33,907 nucleotides of DNA from positions 1 through 33,907 of the forward strand of contig JASKLO010000017.1 of NCBI GenBank assembly GCA_030153605.1, given 5' to 3'. Within the stretch, counting starts at the first letter, position 1, and the number at the start of each line of letters is the position of its first letter. Below the pieces are notes generated by a model, which saw nothing but the letters and a program-made list of their open reading frames with translations, did no database searches and had not been told where the DNA came from. The translations under genes and the position numbers were made by a program. Shown one piece after another: positions 14,328 to 25,384 of this stretch. The DNA comes from Thermosipho sp. (in: thermotogales). GTDB taxonomy: Bacteria; Thermotogota; Thermotogae; Thermotogales; Fervidobacteriaceae.

Positions 14328-16442
14328 TTGATTTATCAAATTGAATATGGAAGACCTGATGTTGATAGTGAAGCAGTAATAAATAAAAACAGGGTTTTAA
14401 AGTTGAAGCCTTTAAGTAACGGTTTATATAAAATTGATAAACTTTTTGAGGATTTTAAGATTATCGAAAATGAAGGAGAATTAATTGTAATTAGGAAAAT
14501 TTTTCAAAATGTCAAAGTTTTTGGATTTGGAGATAAAGTCGGTTCATTCAATAGATGGGGTAAAAAATATGTATTTTGGAATACAGATAATTATACCCAC
14601 CATCCAGGTGCAGATCCATTATATAAAAGCTTTCCTTTCAGTATTTTTATTGCAAAAGATATTAGATATGGTATTTTCACTGATTATCCAGGTTATCTTG
14701 AAATAGATTTAGATAGCGAAGGAAAAAAAGAAATCACTTTTAAGATTAAAGGTTCGGGTTTTAAACAATATATTATTATAGGAAAAACAGTTAAGGATAT
14801 TTTAAGAGAATATCTATATTTAACTGGTAAGAATATTGCTTTTCCTAAATGGGCTTTTGGTTATCAGCAAAGTAGGTGGAGTTATTTTTCTGAAGAACAG
14901 GTTTTAGAAGTAGCAAACAATTTTAGAAAAAAGAAAATCCCTTGTGATGTGATTTATTTGGATATAGATTATATGGACGATTATAAAGTTTTTACTTGGA
15001 ATAAGAATAATTTTAAAAATTACAAAAAGATGATACAAAAGCTGCATAAAAATGGTTTTAAAATATCTTCAATTATCGATCCAGGTGTGAAAGTAGAAAA
15101 AGGATATAAAGTATTTGAAGAGGGTAAAAATAGATATTTCTTAAAAGATACTAAAGGTAAAGATTTTGAAGGTGCTGTTTGGCCTGGGAGGGTAAGGTTT
15201 CCTGATTTTAGAGAGCGAAAAGTTAGAAAATGGTGGAGTAAAAAAGTTAAAGAATTACATTCAGAAGGTATTGATGGTTTTTGGAACGATATGAATGAAA
15301 TTTCTATTTTTGCTTCTGAAAAAGATTTAGAAGAAATTAAAGAATTAGTAAAAGATGTTAAGTTAGAAGATGGTATTAATTTAGCTATTAAAGCTGGCTA
15401 TATTAGTGAAATTGGTAGACGTGATCGCGGAAACGAAATTGTTCATCTAGATGGTACCATTCATTACAAGGTAAAAAATGTTTATGGTTTGAATATGATA
15501 AGATCTTCATATGAAGGTTTTGAGAAGAACGAAAGAAGAATGTTAATTACTCGTTCTGCGTACTCAGGTGTTCAAAGATATGGCGGTGTTTGGACTGGAG
15601 ACAACCATAGTTGGTGGGAACATATAAATTTAGAAATGATGAGGTTAATGTCTTTAGGTTTAGTAGGTGTATTTTATAACGGTTGTGATATAGGCGGATT
15701 CAACGGAGATGTAACAGCTGAATTGTTTATAAGATTTATGCAGTTTGGAAGTTTTATTCCAATGTTCCGTAATCATTCAGCTTTAGGTACAAGGCCACAG
15801 GAGCCGTGGGCTTTTGGAAAGGAATATGAAGATTTGGTTCGGAAAATTATAGAATATAGATATAAATTGATTCCATATATTTATGGAGAATATATGATAG
15901 GCATTTTAAAGGGTTTTCCGTTGCTTTCTCCGTTGTTTTTTCATTTTGAATCTGATGAAAAAACATTTTCTATAGATGACCAATTTATGCTTGGAAGAAA
16001 TATTATTGTTTGCCCTGTTTATAAACCTGGTCAGGAAATTCGAATTGTTTACTTGCCAAAAAGGTCACTAGATCTAAACAATGGAAAATTTCTTAATAAA
16101 GGATGGCATGAAATTAAAACACCTTTAGAAGAAATTCCTCATTTTTTGATTGATGGTAGTATTTTACCTACCCAAGATGTAATGAATTATGTAGATGAAA
16201 AAGAAAGTGATATTACAGCAATAGTAAGTGCTTATAATGACAAGGCTATCGGTTATTATTACGAAGATGATGGAATAAGCAATAATTACAAAAAAGGAAT
16301 GTACAATTTATATAAGATAATTTACGAAAAAGGTCAAATAAAAGTTAAAGTATTAAGAGAAAATTATTTGCATACAAAAAAGACATGGAAATTTCAGATT
16401 TTTACAAAAAACGGAAAAAAAGAAATGAAAGTAAAAATATAA
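14328..16442 (+). CDS. alpha-glucosidase, glycoside hydrolase family 31
   Basis: This retaining alpha-glycosidase acts on oligosaccharides and has no signal peptide, so it is probably cytosolic and works on imported maltodextrin-like sugars. The N-terminal galactose-mutarotase-like beta-sandwich covers about residues 1-155. The TIM barrel follows, with the catalytic nucleophile in WNDMNE (Asp321) and the acid/base Asp in TGDNHSWWEH (Asp425). RNHSALGTRPQEPWAFG is another GH31 signature. The C-terminal beta domains run from about residue 540. At 704 residues it resembles bacterial GH31 alpha-glucosidases. Alpha-xylosidase activity cannot be ruled out. The start is a TTG behind GGAGGGA. Confidence 0.93.
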   Translation: MIYQIEYGRPDVDSEAVINKNRVLKLKPLSNGLYKIDKLFEDFKIIENEGELIVIRKIFQNVKVFGFGDKVGSFNRWGKKYVFWNTDNYTHHPGADPLYKSFPFSIFIAKDIRYGIFTDYPGYLEIDLDSEGKKEITFKIKGSGFKQYIIIGKTVKDILREYLYLTGKNIAFPKWAFGYQQSRWSYFSEEQVLEVANNFRKKKIPCDVIYLDIDYMDDYKVFTWNKNNFKNYKKMIQKLHKNGFKISSIIDPGVKVEKGYKVFEEGKNRYFLKDTKGKDFEGAVWPGRVRFPDFRERKVRKWWSKKVKELHSEGIDGFWNDMNEISIFASEKDLEEIKELVKDVKLEDGINLAIKAGYISEIGRRDRGNEIVHLDGTIHYKVKNVYGLNMIRSSYEGFEKNERRMLITRSAYSGVQRYGGVWTGDNHSWWEHINLEMMRLMSLGLVGVFYNGCDIGGFNGDVTAELFIRFMQFGSFIPMFRNHSALGTRPQEPWAFGKEYEDLVRKIIEYRYKLIPYIYGEYMIGILKGFPLLSPLFFHFESDEKTFSIDDQFMLGRNIIVCPVYKPGQEIRIVYLPKRSLDLNNGKFLNKGWHEIKTPLEEIPHFLIDGSILPTQDVMNYVDEKESDITAIVSAYNDKAIGYYYEDDGISNNYKKGMYNLYKIIYEKGQIKVKVLRENYLHTKKTWKFQIFTKNGKKEMKVKI

Positions 16443-16463
16443 ATGAAATTTGGAGGTGTTGAA

Positions 16464-18569
16464 ATGAGTGTTAAAGAATGGAAAAAGGAATTATTTGGAA
16501 GAGAATTTGTAGTTCAGCATGGAAAAGTAGCAAAACAATCAGCAGGTTCTATTTGGTTAAAATTTGGTGATAGTGTTGTTCTAGCAACTGTAAATATATC
16601 AGATAGAGTTATAGAAGGAATTGATTTTGTCCCTCTTACAGTAGAATATCAGGAAAAGTTTTATGCCGCCGGTAAAATTCCTGGAGGTTTTATAAAAAGA
16701 GAAGGGAGACCTACAGAGTCAGGAATTCTTTCTTCAAGATTGATTGATAGACCTATTAGGCCACTATTTCCAAAATATTTAAGAAACGATGTTCAATTAA
16801 TTGTTACTGTTTTGTCTGTTGATAATGATTCACCTGCTGATGTTGCTGGAATTACTGCTGCTTCTCTGGCTCTAAACATTTCTAAAATTCCTTTTGAAGG
16901 TGTTGTTGCTGGCGTTAGATTAGGATATGTTGACGGAGAATTTGTTGTTTTTCCAACTGAAAAACAACTTGAAAACAGTAAATTAGATATTGTAGTTGCA
17001 GGTAGTAAAGATGCTATTACAATGGTTGAAGGAGAAGCAAAAGAAATTAGCGAAGAGGAAATGGTAAAGGCATTGATGGTTGCACATGAAGCAATAAAGG
17101 AAATAATAAGTTTTGAAGAAGAAATTTTGAAAGAATTCAATGTAGAAAAAATGATAATTGAAGAACCAAAACCAAATGAAGAATTGCTAAAAAGATTTGA
17201 AGAACTACTTAGTGAAGAAGAATTAAGAAATAGGCTGTTAATAAAAGAAAAACTTGAAAGATCGTCAAAATTGAAAGAATATAGAGATGAAATTTTGGAA
17301 AAGATATTTGAAAATATAGATTTTGAAATTGATGAAGAAGAATTAAAAGTGCAGGAAAGCCTTTTAAAAGAGTACTTTGATGAAAAATCTAAAGAACTCA
17401 TGAGAAAAATAATTATTAACGAAGGAATTAGAGCTGATGGTAGAAAGCCTGAAGAAATAAGGCCAATAAGTTGTGAATTAGGTTTGCTGCCTAGAACACA
17501 TGGTTCAGCCTTATTTACAAGAGGAGAAACACAAAGTTTAGGAATTGTGACTTTGGGTGCACCAATGGAGGAACAAATAGTTGATACTTTAACCGAGGAA
17601 GGCACTAAAAGGTTCATACTACATTATAACTTTCCTCCATTTTCAGTAGGAGAAGTTAAACCATTAAGAGGACCAGGTAGAAGAGAAATAGGACATGGAC
17701 ATTTAGCAGAAAGAGCTTTAAAAGCTGTAGCTCCATCTGAAGATGAATTTCCATATGTTATTAGAGTTGTTTCTGAAATTTTGGAATCAAATGGTTCGTC
17801 TTCAATGGCCACAGTTTGTTCAGGGTCATTAGCATTAATGGATGCGGGGGTTCCAATCAAAACACATGTAGCAGGTGTTGCTATGGGACTTATTGTTGAA
17901 AATGGTAAAGCTGTTGTTCTTACAGATATTCAAGGATTGGAAGATCATTGGGGAGATATGGATTTCAAAGTTGCTGGTACAAGAGAAGGAATCACTGCTT
18001 TTCAGATGGATTGTAAAATTGCAGGAGTTGGTGAAGAACTTTTGAAAAAGGCTTTGGAACAAGCAAGGGTTGCTAGGATGAAAATTCTTGATATTATGTT
18101 TGAAACAATTGAAAAGCCAAGGGAAAGTCTTTCTCCGTACGCTCCGTTGATAGTTAATGTGCAAATTGATCCTTTAAAAGTTGGAGAATTAATTGGGCCT
18201 GGTGGAAAAGTTATAAAATCTATAATAAAAGATTATGATGTGGAAATTTCAATTGATGATACAACAGGCAAAGTTTCAGTTTATGGAAAGGATCAGGAAA
18301 AGGTAAATAAGGCAGTTGAATATGTAAAGACAATTACTAAAGATGTAGAAGTAGGAGAATCTTACGAAGGTAAAATAATTAGAATTGAACCATATGGATT
18401 GTTTGTAGAAATTTTGCCTGGTAAAATAGGCCTTGCACATGTTAGCAAATTAGGAAAAGATTCAAAAACATTTACTAAAAAATATAAAATTGGTGATAGT
18501 ATTAAAGTTATTGTGATTAATGTTGATGACAACGGAAGAATTCAATTACAAAAACCAGATGAAGAATAA
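16464..18569 (+). CDS. pnp: polyribonucleotide nucleotidyltransferase (PNPase)
   Basis: PNPase degrades RNA from the 3' end using phosphate and can add tails in reverse. The domains in order are a first RNase PH core (from [15 protein letters not shown]), an all-alpha linker (about 240-320), a second RNase PH core with the catalytic region ([40 protein letters not shown]), a KH domain (IGPGGKVIK near residue 578) and a C-terminal S1 domain ([20 protein letters not shown]). The frame opens at an ATG at 16443, but GGAGGTG at 16452-16458 lies inside that extension and directs the ATG at 16464, giving 701 residues. It sits upstream of an M16 peptidase, as in many Firmicutes. Confidence 0.97.
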   Translation: MSVKEWKKELFGREFVVQHGKVAKQSAGSIWLKFGDSVVLATVNISDRVIEGIDFVPLTVEYQEKFYAAGKIPGGFIKREGRPTESGILSSRLIDRPIRPLFPKYLRNDVQLIVTVLSVDNDSPADVAGITAASLALNISKIPFEGVVAGVRLGYVDGEFVVFPTEKQLENSKLDIVVAGSKDAITMVEGEAKEISEEEMVKALMVAHEAIKEIISFEEEILKEFNVEKMIIEEPKPNEELLKRFEELLSEEELRNRLLIKEKLERSSKLKEYRDEILEKIFENIDFEIDEEELKVQESLLKEYFDEKSKELMRKIIINEGIRADGRKPEEIRPISCELGLLPRTHGSALFTRGETQSLGIVTLGAPMEEQIVDTLTEEGTKRFILHYNFPPFSVGEVKPLRGPGRREIGHGHLAERALKAVAPSEDEFPYVIRVVSEILESNGSSSMATVCSGSLALMDAGVPIKTHVAGVAMGLIVENGKAVVLTDIQGLEDHWGDMDFKVAGTREGITAFQMDCKIAGVGEELLKKALEQARVARMKILDIMFETIEKPRESLSPYAPLIVNVQIDPLKVGELIGPGGKVIKSIIKDYDVEISIDDTTGKVSVYGKDQEKVNKAVEYVKTITKDVEVGESYEGKIIRIEPYGLFVEILPGKIGLAHVSKLGKDSKTFTKKYKIGDSIKVIVINVDDNGRIQLQKPDEE

Positions 18570-18586
18570 GTCTAAGGAGAGATATA

Positions 18587-19813
18587 ATGAAGTGCTATAA
18601 ATTTGATGAAGGAATTGAACTATACTTTTATCCTATTGAAAATATAAGGTCAGTAACTATTGCTTTTAACGTAGGAGTTGGTTCAGTTTTTGAACCTGAA
18701 GAAGTTTCTGGCATTTCACATTTTATTGAACATCTTTCATTTAGAGGAACACAGAAATATGATATGAAAACATTAAAATTAAAGGTTGAATCAGTTGGAG
18801 GATTTTTAAATGCATGGACTGATAAAGAGAATACAGTATATTATGCAAAAGTTCCTTCTTTTAATGCATATGAGACTTTTGATGTGTTAAAAAACATTGT
18901 TTTTAGTCCACTATTTAGAAAGGAAGATTTAGAGTTAGAAAGACAAATAATTTATCAAGAATATTTATCTCATCTTGAAGATCCCGTAAGTAATGTTTTT
19001 GATTTAATGTACAGTAATGCATTGGATGGTCCTCATTCGAAGCCAGTTATTGGTAAAGAAGAAACAATTAAAAACATAACTTTGGAACAAATTAAAAATT
19101 TTCATGATGAATATTATACTCCATTAAATATTAAAGTAATAATTGTTGGTTATATAAGTGATAAAGATTTAAATTTAATTAAAGATGAATTAAAAATTTT
19201 TGGTGGAATACGAACCATAAAATACAAATCTAAGGTGAATACAGGAATAGTAAAAGGAAAAATTTTAAAAAATTCTCAACAAGTTCATTTGTTATATGTA
19301 AAGCCTGGTTTCTCTTTGCAAAGCGAAGAAAGATTTGCAGCAATGGTTTTGAATACGTTGTTGAGTAGTGGAATGAGTTCATATTTGTTTGATGAAATAC
19401 GAGAAAAGTCAGGCTTGGTTTATGATATATATACGATGAATATGTTTCAAAAGGATTGGGGACTTTTTACTTTATATGCAGCAACATCAGAAGATAAAGT
19501 AGAAATATTCCATTCTAAATTATTTGAAGTTTTATCTAACTTTAAACTAACTGATCAATTATTTGATTATGGAATGAAAAGATTGATAGGAAAACTTGAA
19601 CTTTCAACAGAGAGCACTTCTACACTTACTAATATGATTATAGATTATCTTACTAATGATATTAAACCCATGATGCCTTTAGAATTGATTCAAAGAATTA
19701 AAGAAGTAAGCAAAAATGATGTTGAAAAGGTTTATGAAAATTTGATGAACGAAAAATGGTCCTTATTTTATGTGACTCCATCTACCGATGAATGGATACC
19801 TAAAAATTGGTAA
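18587..19813 (+). CDS. M16-family zinc peptidase
   Basis: This is a pitrilysin/mitochondrial-processing-peptidase-like protein. The inverted zinc motif HxxEH is intact in GISHFIEHLSFRGT (His45, Glu48, His49). The third ligand is Glu125 in RQIIYQEY, exactly 76 residues on, so it should be catalytically active. The C-terminal inactive-repeat domain includes LNTLLSSGMSSYLFDEIREKSGLVYDIYT, the substrate-binding block of the family. At 408 residues it is a single-chain, two-domain M16B protein likely to dimerise. The ATG follows AAGGAGAG. Its position downstream of pnp resembles the pnp-mlpA (ymxG) arrangement of bacilli. The substrate is unknown. Confidence 0.93.
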   Translation: MKCYKFDEGIELYFYPIENIRSVTIAFNVGVGSVFEPEEVSGISHFIEHLSFRGTQKYDMKTLKLKVESVGGFLNAWTDKENTVYYAKVPSFNAYETFDVLKNIVFSPLFRKEDLELERQIIYQEYLSHLEDPVSNVFDLMYSNALDGPHSKPVIGKEETIKNITLEQIKNFHDEYYTPLNIKVIIVGYISDKDLNLIKDELKIFGGIRTIKYKSKVNTGIVKGKILKNSQQVHLLYVKPGFSLQSEERFAAMVLNTLLSSGMSSYLFDEIREKSGLVYDIYTMNMFQKDWGLFTLYAATSEDKVEIFHSKLFEVLSNFKLTDQLFDYGMKRLIGKLELSTESTSTLTNMIIDYLTNDIKPMMPLELIQRIKEVSKNDVEKVYENLMNEKWSLFYVTPSTDEWIPKNW

Positions 19814-19840
19814 ATTTTATAATTAATGGGAGGTAAAAAA

Positions 19841-21220
19841 ATGAGAAATTTCGATAATTTAACACCTCGAGAGATAGTTGAAGAATTAAATAAATATATT
19901 GTTGGTCAAATGGAAGCAAAAAAAGCTGTTGCTGTGGCTGTAAGAAACCGAATTAGAAGACAAAAACTTCCAGAAAATTGGAGGAAGGAAATCACACCCA
20001 AAAACATATTAATGATAGGGCCAACAGGTGTAGGTAAAACTGAAATAGCTAGAAGATTGGCTCAACTTTCAGGTTCGCCTTTTTTAAAAGTTGAAGCAAC
20101 ACGTTTTACTGAAGTAGGTTATGTGGGTAAAAATGTTGATTCAATGATACGAGAATTAGTTGAAATTTCTGTTAATATGGTTAAACAGAGGAAAATGAAA
20201 GAAGTTGAAGAAAAAGCTAAATTAAATGTTGAGAATAGAATATTAGAAGCCATGATTCCATCAAAAAGAAGAGAACAACAAATTCCATTTGCAAATATTT
20301 TTGGGATACAAGAAAAACCACAGGATCATGAGGAAAGCAGACAAATTAACGAAAAAAGAGAACAATTAAGGCAAAAACTAAGAGCAGGAGAGCTTGATAA
20401 TGAAGAAATAGAAATCGAAATCGAATCTTCAGCTTCACCTATAGGTTTTATAGGTTTACCAGAGATGGAAGATATGGGAATGGATTTATCAAATATGCTT
20501 GGAAATTTGCTACCTAAACAAAAAAAGAAAAGAAGAATGAAAGTTTCAGAAGCAAAAAAAATATTACTGCCAATTGAAGAAGAAAAATTAGTGGATATGG
20601 ACGAAGTCATTCAAGAGGCATTATCGCTTGCACAAAACAGAGGAATTATTTTTATTGACGAAATGGACAAAATTACAGGCGCAAGTTCTGGAAGTGGTCC
20701 CGATGTTTCAAGACAAGGAGTACAAAGAGATTTACTTCCTATAGTAGAAGGTACAACAATTAGTACAAAATATGGACCAGTTAAAACTGATTTCATATTA
20801 TTTATAGCCGCAGGAGCATTTCATGTTGCTAGACCGACCGATTTAATACCAGAACTTCAAGGAAGATTCCCTATAAGAGTTGAACTTGAACCTTTAGGAA
20901 AAGCAGACTTTGTAAGGATACTTAAAGAACCTGAAAACGCATTAACCAAACAATATCAAGCTTTACTTTATACAGAAGGTGTTGAACTTGAATTTACTGA
21001 TGACGGAATTGAAGAAATAGCAATTATTTCACATAATTTAAACCAAAAACTTGAAAATATTGGTGCAAGACGTCTGTACACTGTTCTTGAAAAAGTTCTT
21101 GAAGAGGTCATGTTTAAAGCTCCCGAAATAGAAAGTAAAATAGTTGTAGATTCTAAGTTTGTCCGTGATAGACTTAAAGGAATTATTGAAGATGAGGATC
21201 TTAGTTCTTATATTCTATAG
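19841..21220 (+). CDS. hslU: ATP-dependent protease ATPase subunit HslU (ClpY)
   Basis: HslU is the hexameric AAA+ unfoldase that feeds substrates to the HslV peptidase. It begins with the typical LTPREIVEELNKYIVGQ and has Walker A GPTGVGKT (60-67), the pore loop GYVG (93-96), an intermediate domain at about 110-235, Walker B IIFIDEMDK (Asp273, Glu274) and sensor/arginine-finger blocks including ELQGRFPIRVEL and GARRLYTVLE. The C-terminal tail EDLSSYIL resembles the tail that inserts into HslV, suggesting a functional partner exists. The usual upstream hslV is absent here. GGGAGGT at 19827-19833 indicates the ATG at 19841, not the ATG at 19826. Confidence 0.95.
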   Translation: MRNFDNLTPREIVEELNKYIVGQMEAKKAVAVAVRNRIRRQKLPENWRKEITPKNILMIGPTGVGKTEIARRLAQLSGSPFLKVEATRFTEVGYVGKNVDSMIRELVEISVNMVKQRKMKEVEEKAKLNVENRILEAMIPSKRREQQIPFANIFGIQEKPQDHEESRQINEKREQLRQKLRAGELDNEEIEIEIESSASPIGFIGLPEMEDMGMDLSNMLGNLLPKQKKKRRMKVSEAKKILLPIEEEKLVDMDEVIQEALSLAQNRGIIFIDEMDKITGASSGSGPDVSRQGVQRDLLPIVEGTTISTKYGPVKTDFILFIAAGAFHVARPTDLIPELQGRFPIRVELEPLGKADFVRILKEPENALTKQYQALLYTEGVELEFTDDGIEEIAIISHNLNQKLENIGARRLYTVLEKVLEEVMFKAPEIESKIVVDSKFVRDRLKGIIEDEDLSSYIL

Positions 21221-21254
21221 AATTTTAAATAACTTTTGATAAGGAGGCAAGGAT

Positions 21255-22541
21255 ATGATAGCAGCTAAGAAGAAACGTTTTAAAGAAACCCTTTTAGCAT
21301 ATTTGTTTTTATTACCCTCCTTTATTGTTTTGGGAATTTTTGTTTTTTGGCCTGTGGGTTTTTCTTTTGTTTTGAGCTTTTTTAAATGGGATTTTAGAAA
21401 TATGAAAACCCCTTATTTTAATGGGCTTGAAAATTACAAACAAATTTTTGAATTTAACTATCCACCAAAATATTCTTTTTTAGATGGATTAATTTATTCT
21501 TTAGGATACATTGCTCTTACGATTTTGATTGTTATGACTATTTATTCATTTATTAGCTTTGTAAAACATAAAAACAGATTTATTTTTCTTAATTTAGCTG
21601 TAATAGTTACATATTTTATTGCTTTTAACTTTTTGAATCACTTTACTTCTGTTATTGCAACTGCAATTTTATGGGGAATTTTAATATTTAATTTCTATTT
21701 AAAGGACCAAATGAAATACTTCAAATCACATATTTGGATAAATTTAGCATTGATTTTAACAATTTACGTTTTGATTGAAACAGGTATGGCTGGGGATAGA
21801 AGTTTTTTTGCTTTTTTCATTGATGCTAAAGACAAAAATTTATTTTTCAAAGCTCTTTCAAATACCTTTTATTATGTGTTTCTTTCAGTACCAATTACTT
21901 TAGCTTTGTCACTTTCTGTTGCAGTTTTATTGAATTCAAATATCAAATTCAAAATATTTTTTAGAACAGCTTATTTTATTCCTTTTGTTACTTCGGTTGT
22001 TGCAGTTTCACTTGTATGGAAATGGATTTTTAATGATGAATTTGGTTTGCTTAATTATATTCTTTCTTGGTTTAATGTTTCTCCGATTCGGTGGTTAAAA
22101 GATGAAAAATGGACTATTCCAACTATAGCAATTGTCTCAATTTGGAAACAATTAGGATATAATGCAATAATATTTTTAGCAGGATTGCAGAATATTGATA
22201 AGTTCTATTATGAAGCTGCTGAAGTAGATGGAGCAAATTCTTGGCAGAAATTTACAAAAATAACCTGGCCACTTCTTTCACCAACTACATTTTTCCTTCT
22301 AATTGTTTCAATAATTGGTGCTTTCAAAGTATTTGCACAAATTTATGTTTTATACGATGGTTTACCTGGTCCATATAACAATAGTGGATTAACTATGGTG
22401 TACTATGTATTCGATTTATTTTACAGACAACAAAGAATGGGATTGGCAAGTGCAGCCGCTTATTTATTATTTGCACTTATTTTGATATTTACCATGATTC
22501 AATTCAAGGTTGGTAATAAAGTTGTAGAATACGTTTCGTGA
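21255..22541 (+). CDS. sugar ABC transporter permease, MalF-like
   Basis: This is an integral membrane subunit of a carbohydrate uptake ABC transporter (CUT1 family). The N-terminal helix (LLAYLFLLPSFIVLGIFVFWP) is typical. Three or four additional hydrophobic segments at about residues 75-180 precede the core permease fold, as in MalF, which has extra N-terminal helices. The EAA loop that docks the ATPase reads YYEAAEVDGANSWQKFTKITWPLLSP near residue 318. The length is 428 residues. The ATG follows AAGGAGGC. It is paired with the MalG-like gene one base downstream. No binding protein or ATPase gene lies alongside, so those components must be encoded elsewhere. Confidence 0.92.
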   Translation: MIAAKKKRFKETLLAYLFLLPSFIVLGIFVFWPVGFSFVLSFFKWDFRNMKTPYFNGLENYKQIFEFNYPPKYSFLDGLIYSLGYIALTILIVMTIYSFISFVKHKNRFIFLNLAVIVTYFIAFNFLNHFTSVIATAILWGILIFNFYLKDQMKYFKSHIWINLALILTIYVLIETGMAGDRSFFAFFIDAKDKNLFFKALSNTFYYVFLSVPITLALSLSVAVLLNSNIKFKIFFRTAYFIPFVTSVVAVSLVWKWIFNDEFGLLNYILSWFNVSPIRWLKDEKWTIPTIAIVSIWKQLGYNAIIFLAGLQNIDKFYYEAAEVDGANSWQKFTKITWPLLSPTTFFLLIVSIIGAFKVFAQIYVLYDGLPGPYNNSGLTMVYYVFDLFYRQQRMGLASAAAYLLFALILIFTMIQFKVGNKVVEYVS

Positions 22542-22551
22542 GGTGATAATT

Positions 22552-24708
22552 GTGAAGAAGCTAATAATATATTTACTCCTTTCTTTTGGTTTTGTTGTTA
22601 TGATTTTACCTTTTGCTTGGATGTTGGTTACTTCTTTCAAATTGCCAAGTGAGGTTCAGGAATGGCCACCAAAATGGTATTCTAAAAACTTTTTTACTCA
22701 TAGAGAAGTTAAAGTGAATGTAAAACTTGGAGCAGTAAAAACAGTAAAAGGAATTAGTTTAAGTGAAGCTTTAAGTTTTACTTCTTCAAGTGATGAAGAA
22801 AATAATACTTTAAATATAGTGGTAGATGATGATCCGTTTTATAGAGGAACTTTAGTAATCAATACAATGGGTTTTAATTATATAGAATATGCAGATAGAA
22901 ATTCTTTTAATGAATGGATAAATGAATTGAATAATTTCAACGACTTTCCAACAGATAACCCTGAAAAATTCTTTGAAAGTGTATTCTTATTCTTTAAAAG
23001 TGGTCCAAATCCATATTTTCAAAGATTGAATTATAATAGCTCTTTAAATTCTAAAATTGACAATGCTTTAAATGGTATTCAATTAATTCGAAATTTTATT
23101 GAGAGAAGAATAACAGATGAAATTGAGAAAGAAAAGTTTTCAAAATTTTTAGAAGAAAAGGAAAAAGAATTAAAAGAACTAAAAGATTCAATTGTAAAAT
23201 TTAAGGCTGGAAAGTTTTTGGTTTTGACTGATGACGAAATTTACGAAATTTATAACATATTGAAAAAGTATGACTTTGCATATGAAGGTAATAATCCTTT
23301 GTTAAGTGTTTATAATAGTAAGGTTTTGAACGTTTTTAAAGATGAGATTCAAAAAGTCGAATTTTATTTAAAAACACTTGAATATTTCAAAAATATTCAA
23401 ACTAAAAATATAGATAAACCAATAATAGTTAAATCCATTAGTGAAAATGAAAAACTTGAATTATTAAAAAATTCTTTGCAAAAATTTAGTGATTTACAAC
23501 TTTTAAAGGAAGTAATTGATAACTATGGATATGAAAATATCCCTGAAAATTTCTCAAAATCAATCGATACGTATCTAAAAGAGAAATATAACATAACTAC
23601 ATCTCAGTTAATTGACTTAAAAGGTCTGATTGTTTCATTTAAAAATGTTTTGATTGATAATGATATTGATTTTAAAAAGTTTTTGCAAAATGGAAATTTG
23701 AATGATTTATTGATTTACACAGATAGTATTTTAACCGATAGTAATACTTATAAGATTTTCAAATCGAAACTAAATTCATATTCAAAAGATATTAAGGAAA
23801 TAAACAAATTGGTAAGTGATTTAATGATATACAGCGATTACTTGGATCAAGTGAGGAAAGTATACAATGATTCTTTAAATGCATGGAAAATTGAAAAAGC
23901 TCCTGAATTTGTTAAAGCAGTTAGAGTAAAAAATGGTGAAGTTATTGAAATAGAATTGGATGGTGTAAGTCCCGTATATTTAAGTGATGATAATTTGGAA
24001 AAAGTAGACTTAACTTTTTCATTTGGCGAAACACTTGCAAACATATTCCAAAATTATGTTGATGCATGGAAATCAGCACCTTTTGGAAGATATTATATTA
24101 ACACAGTTCTTGTAGCATCTTTAACAACAATTTTTGAAGTGATAATAGCTTCAATGGCTGCATATGCATTTTCATGGATGATTTTTCCAGGAAGAAATTT
24201 TATCTTTGGTCTATTTTTAGCAACCATGATGGTTCCTGGAGAAGTTCTACTGGTTCCAAACTTCATTACAATTTCTAAATTTGGATGGATTGATACTTAT
24301 TATGCTTTAATTGTGCCTTGGGTTGTCAGTGTTTTTGCTATCTTTTTAATGCGGCAACATTTCTTAACTATTCCAAGAGAGTTGTTTGATGCAGCCAAAA
24401 TAGATGGTTGTTCACATTGGAGATTTTTATGGCAAATTGTTGTACCATTAAGTAAGCCTGTAATTATAACTGGATCATTGCTGAAATTTGTTGGTAGTTG
24501 GAATGCCTTCTTATGGGTTTTAATAGTGACAAACAGCGATAAATATAGAACGTTACCAGTTGGTCTTCAAAACTTTAGTTCAGATGTTGGTACAATGTTT
24601 AACCAATTAATGGCAGCTGCGACCTTTTCAATATTACCTGTTATTATATTATTCTTATTCACACAGAAATATTTTATAAGAGGAATTGCAAGAACTGGTT
24701 TGAAATAA
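22552..24708 (+). CDS. sugar ABC transporter permease, MalG-like, with giant insertion
   Basis: This is the second permease subunit of the CUT1-type transporter. The N-terminal helix ([28 protein letters not shown]) and the C-terminal core from about residue 500 ([19 protein letters not shown] to GIARTGLK) are standard MalG. The EAA loop reads [18 protein letters not shown]. Between them lie about 430 extra residues, lysine- and glutamate-rich and largely helical with coiled-coil character ([17 protein letters not shown]), placed by topology outside the cytoplasm. Ordinary MalG proteins are near 280-300 residues, this one about 718. Long MalG proteins are known in Thermotogales. The frame opens at GTG 22543, but AGGTGAT precedes the GTG at 22552 by five bases. 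Confidence 0.9.
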   Translation: MKKLIIYLLLSFGFVVMILPFAWMLVTSFKLPSEVQEWPPKWYSKNFFTHREVKVNVKLGAVKTVKGISLSEALSFTSSSDEENNTLNIVVDDDPFYRGTLVINTMGFNYIEYADRNSFNEWINELNNFNDFPTDNPEKFFESVFLFFKSGPNPYFQRLNYNSSLNSKIDNALNGIQLIRNFIERRITDEIEKEKFSKFLEEKEKELKELKDSIVKFKAGKFLVLTDDEIYEIYNILKKYDFAYEGNNPLLSVYNSKVLNVFKDEIQKVEFYLKTLEYFKNIQTKNIDKPIIVKSISENEKLELLKNSLQKFSDLQLLKEVIDNYGYENIPENFSKSIDTYLKEKYNITTSQLIDLKGLIVSFKNVLIDNDIDFKKFLQNGNLNDLLIYTDSILTDSNTYKIFKSKLNSYSKDIKEINKLVSDLMIYSDYLDQVRKVYNDSLNAWKIEKAPEFVKAVRVKNGEVIEIELDGVSPVYLSDDNLEKVDLTFSFGETLANIFQNYVDAWKSAPFGRYYINTVLVASLTTIFEVIIASMAAYAFSWMIFPGRNFIFGLFLATMMVPGEVLLVPNFITISKFGWIDTYYALIVPWVVSVFAIFLMRQHFLTIPRELFDAAKIDGCSHWRFLWQIVVPLSKPVIITGSLLKFVGSWNAFLWVLIVTNSDKYRTLPVGLQNFSSDVGTMFNQLMAAATFSILPVIILFLFTQKYFIRGIARTGLK

Positions 24709-24728
24709 AAGGAAGGGAGGGTTTTTAT

Positions 24729-25379
24729 ATGAAAATATTTTTAGACACTGCTAATATTGAACAAATAAAAAAGGGTGTTGAATGGGGTATAGTGGATGGA
24801 GTTACTACTAATCCTACTTTAATTTCAAAAGAGGGTAAACCTTTTGAAGAGACAATAAAGGAAATTTGTCAAATTGTTCAGGGCCCTGTTTCAGCAGAAG
24901 TAATTTCATTAGATTGGCAAGGAATGGTAAAGGAAGCAAGAGAATTGTCAAAAATTGACCAGCATGTTGTTGTTAAAATCCCTATGACACCTGATGGTAT
25001 AAAAGCAGTGAAAATACTATCTTCAGAAGGAATAAAGACAAATGTAACACTTGTTTTTAGTGCTAATCAGGCGCTTTTAGCTGCAAAAGCTGGTGCAACA
25101 TATGTTAGCCCATTTGTTGGAAGATTAGATGATATAGCAAATGATGGAATTAATTTACTTGAAGAAATAATAACAATATATGCAAATTATGGTTTTGAAA
25201 CTGAAATAATAGCAGCAAGTATAAGGCACCCAATGCATGTTTTACAGGCTGCTATGATAGGTGTAGATATAGCAACAGTTCCATTTAACGTTTTAGAAAA
25301 GATGTTTAATCATAGTTTAACAGATGTAGGTATTAAAAAATTTTTAGAAGATTGGGAAAAATACAAAACAGGTAGGTGA
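24729..25379 (+). CDS. tal: transaldolase, FSA/TalC-like short type
   Basis: This (beta/alpha)8 Schiff-base aldolase transfers dihydroxyacetone units between sugar phosphates in the non-oxidative pentose phosphate pathway. The N-terminus [13 protein letters not shown] and [14 protein letters not shown] are diagnostic (Asp6, Asn28). The Schiff-base lysine lies in VVVKIPMT (Lys83). The C-terminal block [26 protein letters not shown] is typical. At 216 residues it belongs to the short subfamily that includes both true transaldolases (as annotated in Thermotoga and Bacillus) and fructose-6-phosphate aldolase; the two cannot be separated here with certainty. The ATG follows GGGAGGG. Confidence 0.93.
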   Translation: MKIFLDTANIEQIKKGVEWGIVDGVTTNPTLISKEGKPFEETIKEICQIVQGPVSAEVISLDWQGMVKEARELSKIDQHVVVKIPMTPDGIKAVKILSSEGIKTNVTLVFSANQALLAAKAGATYVSPFVGRLDDIANDGINLLEEIITIYANYGFETEIIAASIRHPMHVLQAAMIGVDIATVPFNVLEKMFNHSLTDVGIKKFLEDWEKYKTGR

Positions 25380-25384
25380 GGATT

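Noticed and set aside
16793-17617. 274-codon open frame on the minus strand opposite pnp
   Set aside because: It is antisense to a well-conserved gene, extremely rich in Ser, Ile and Phe as expected from the reverse complement of GAA/AAA-rich codons, and shows no ribosome binding site or known domain.
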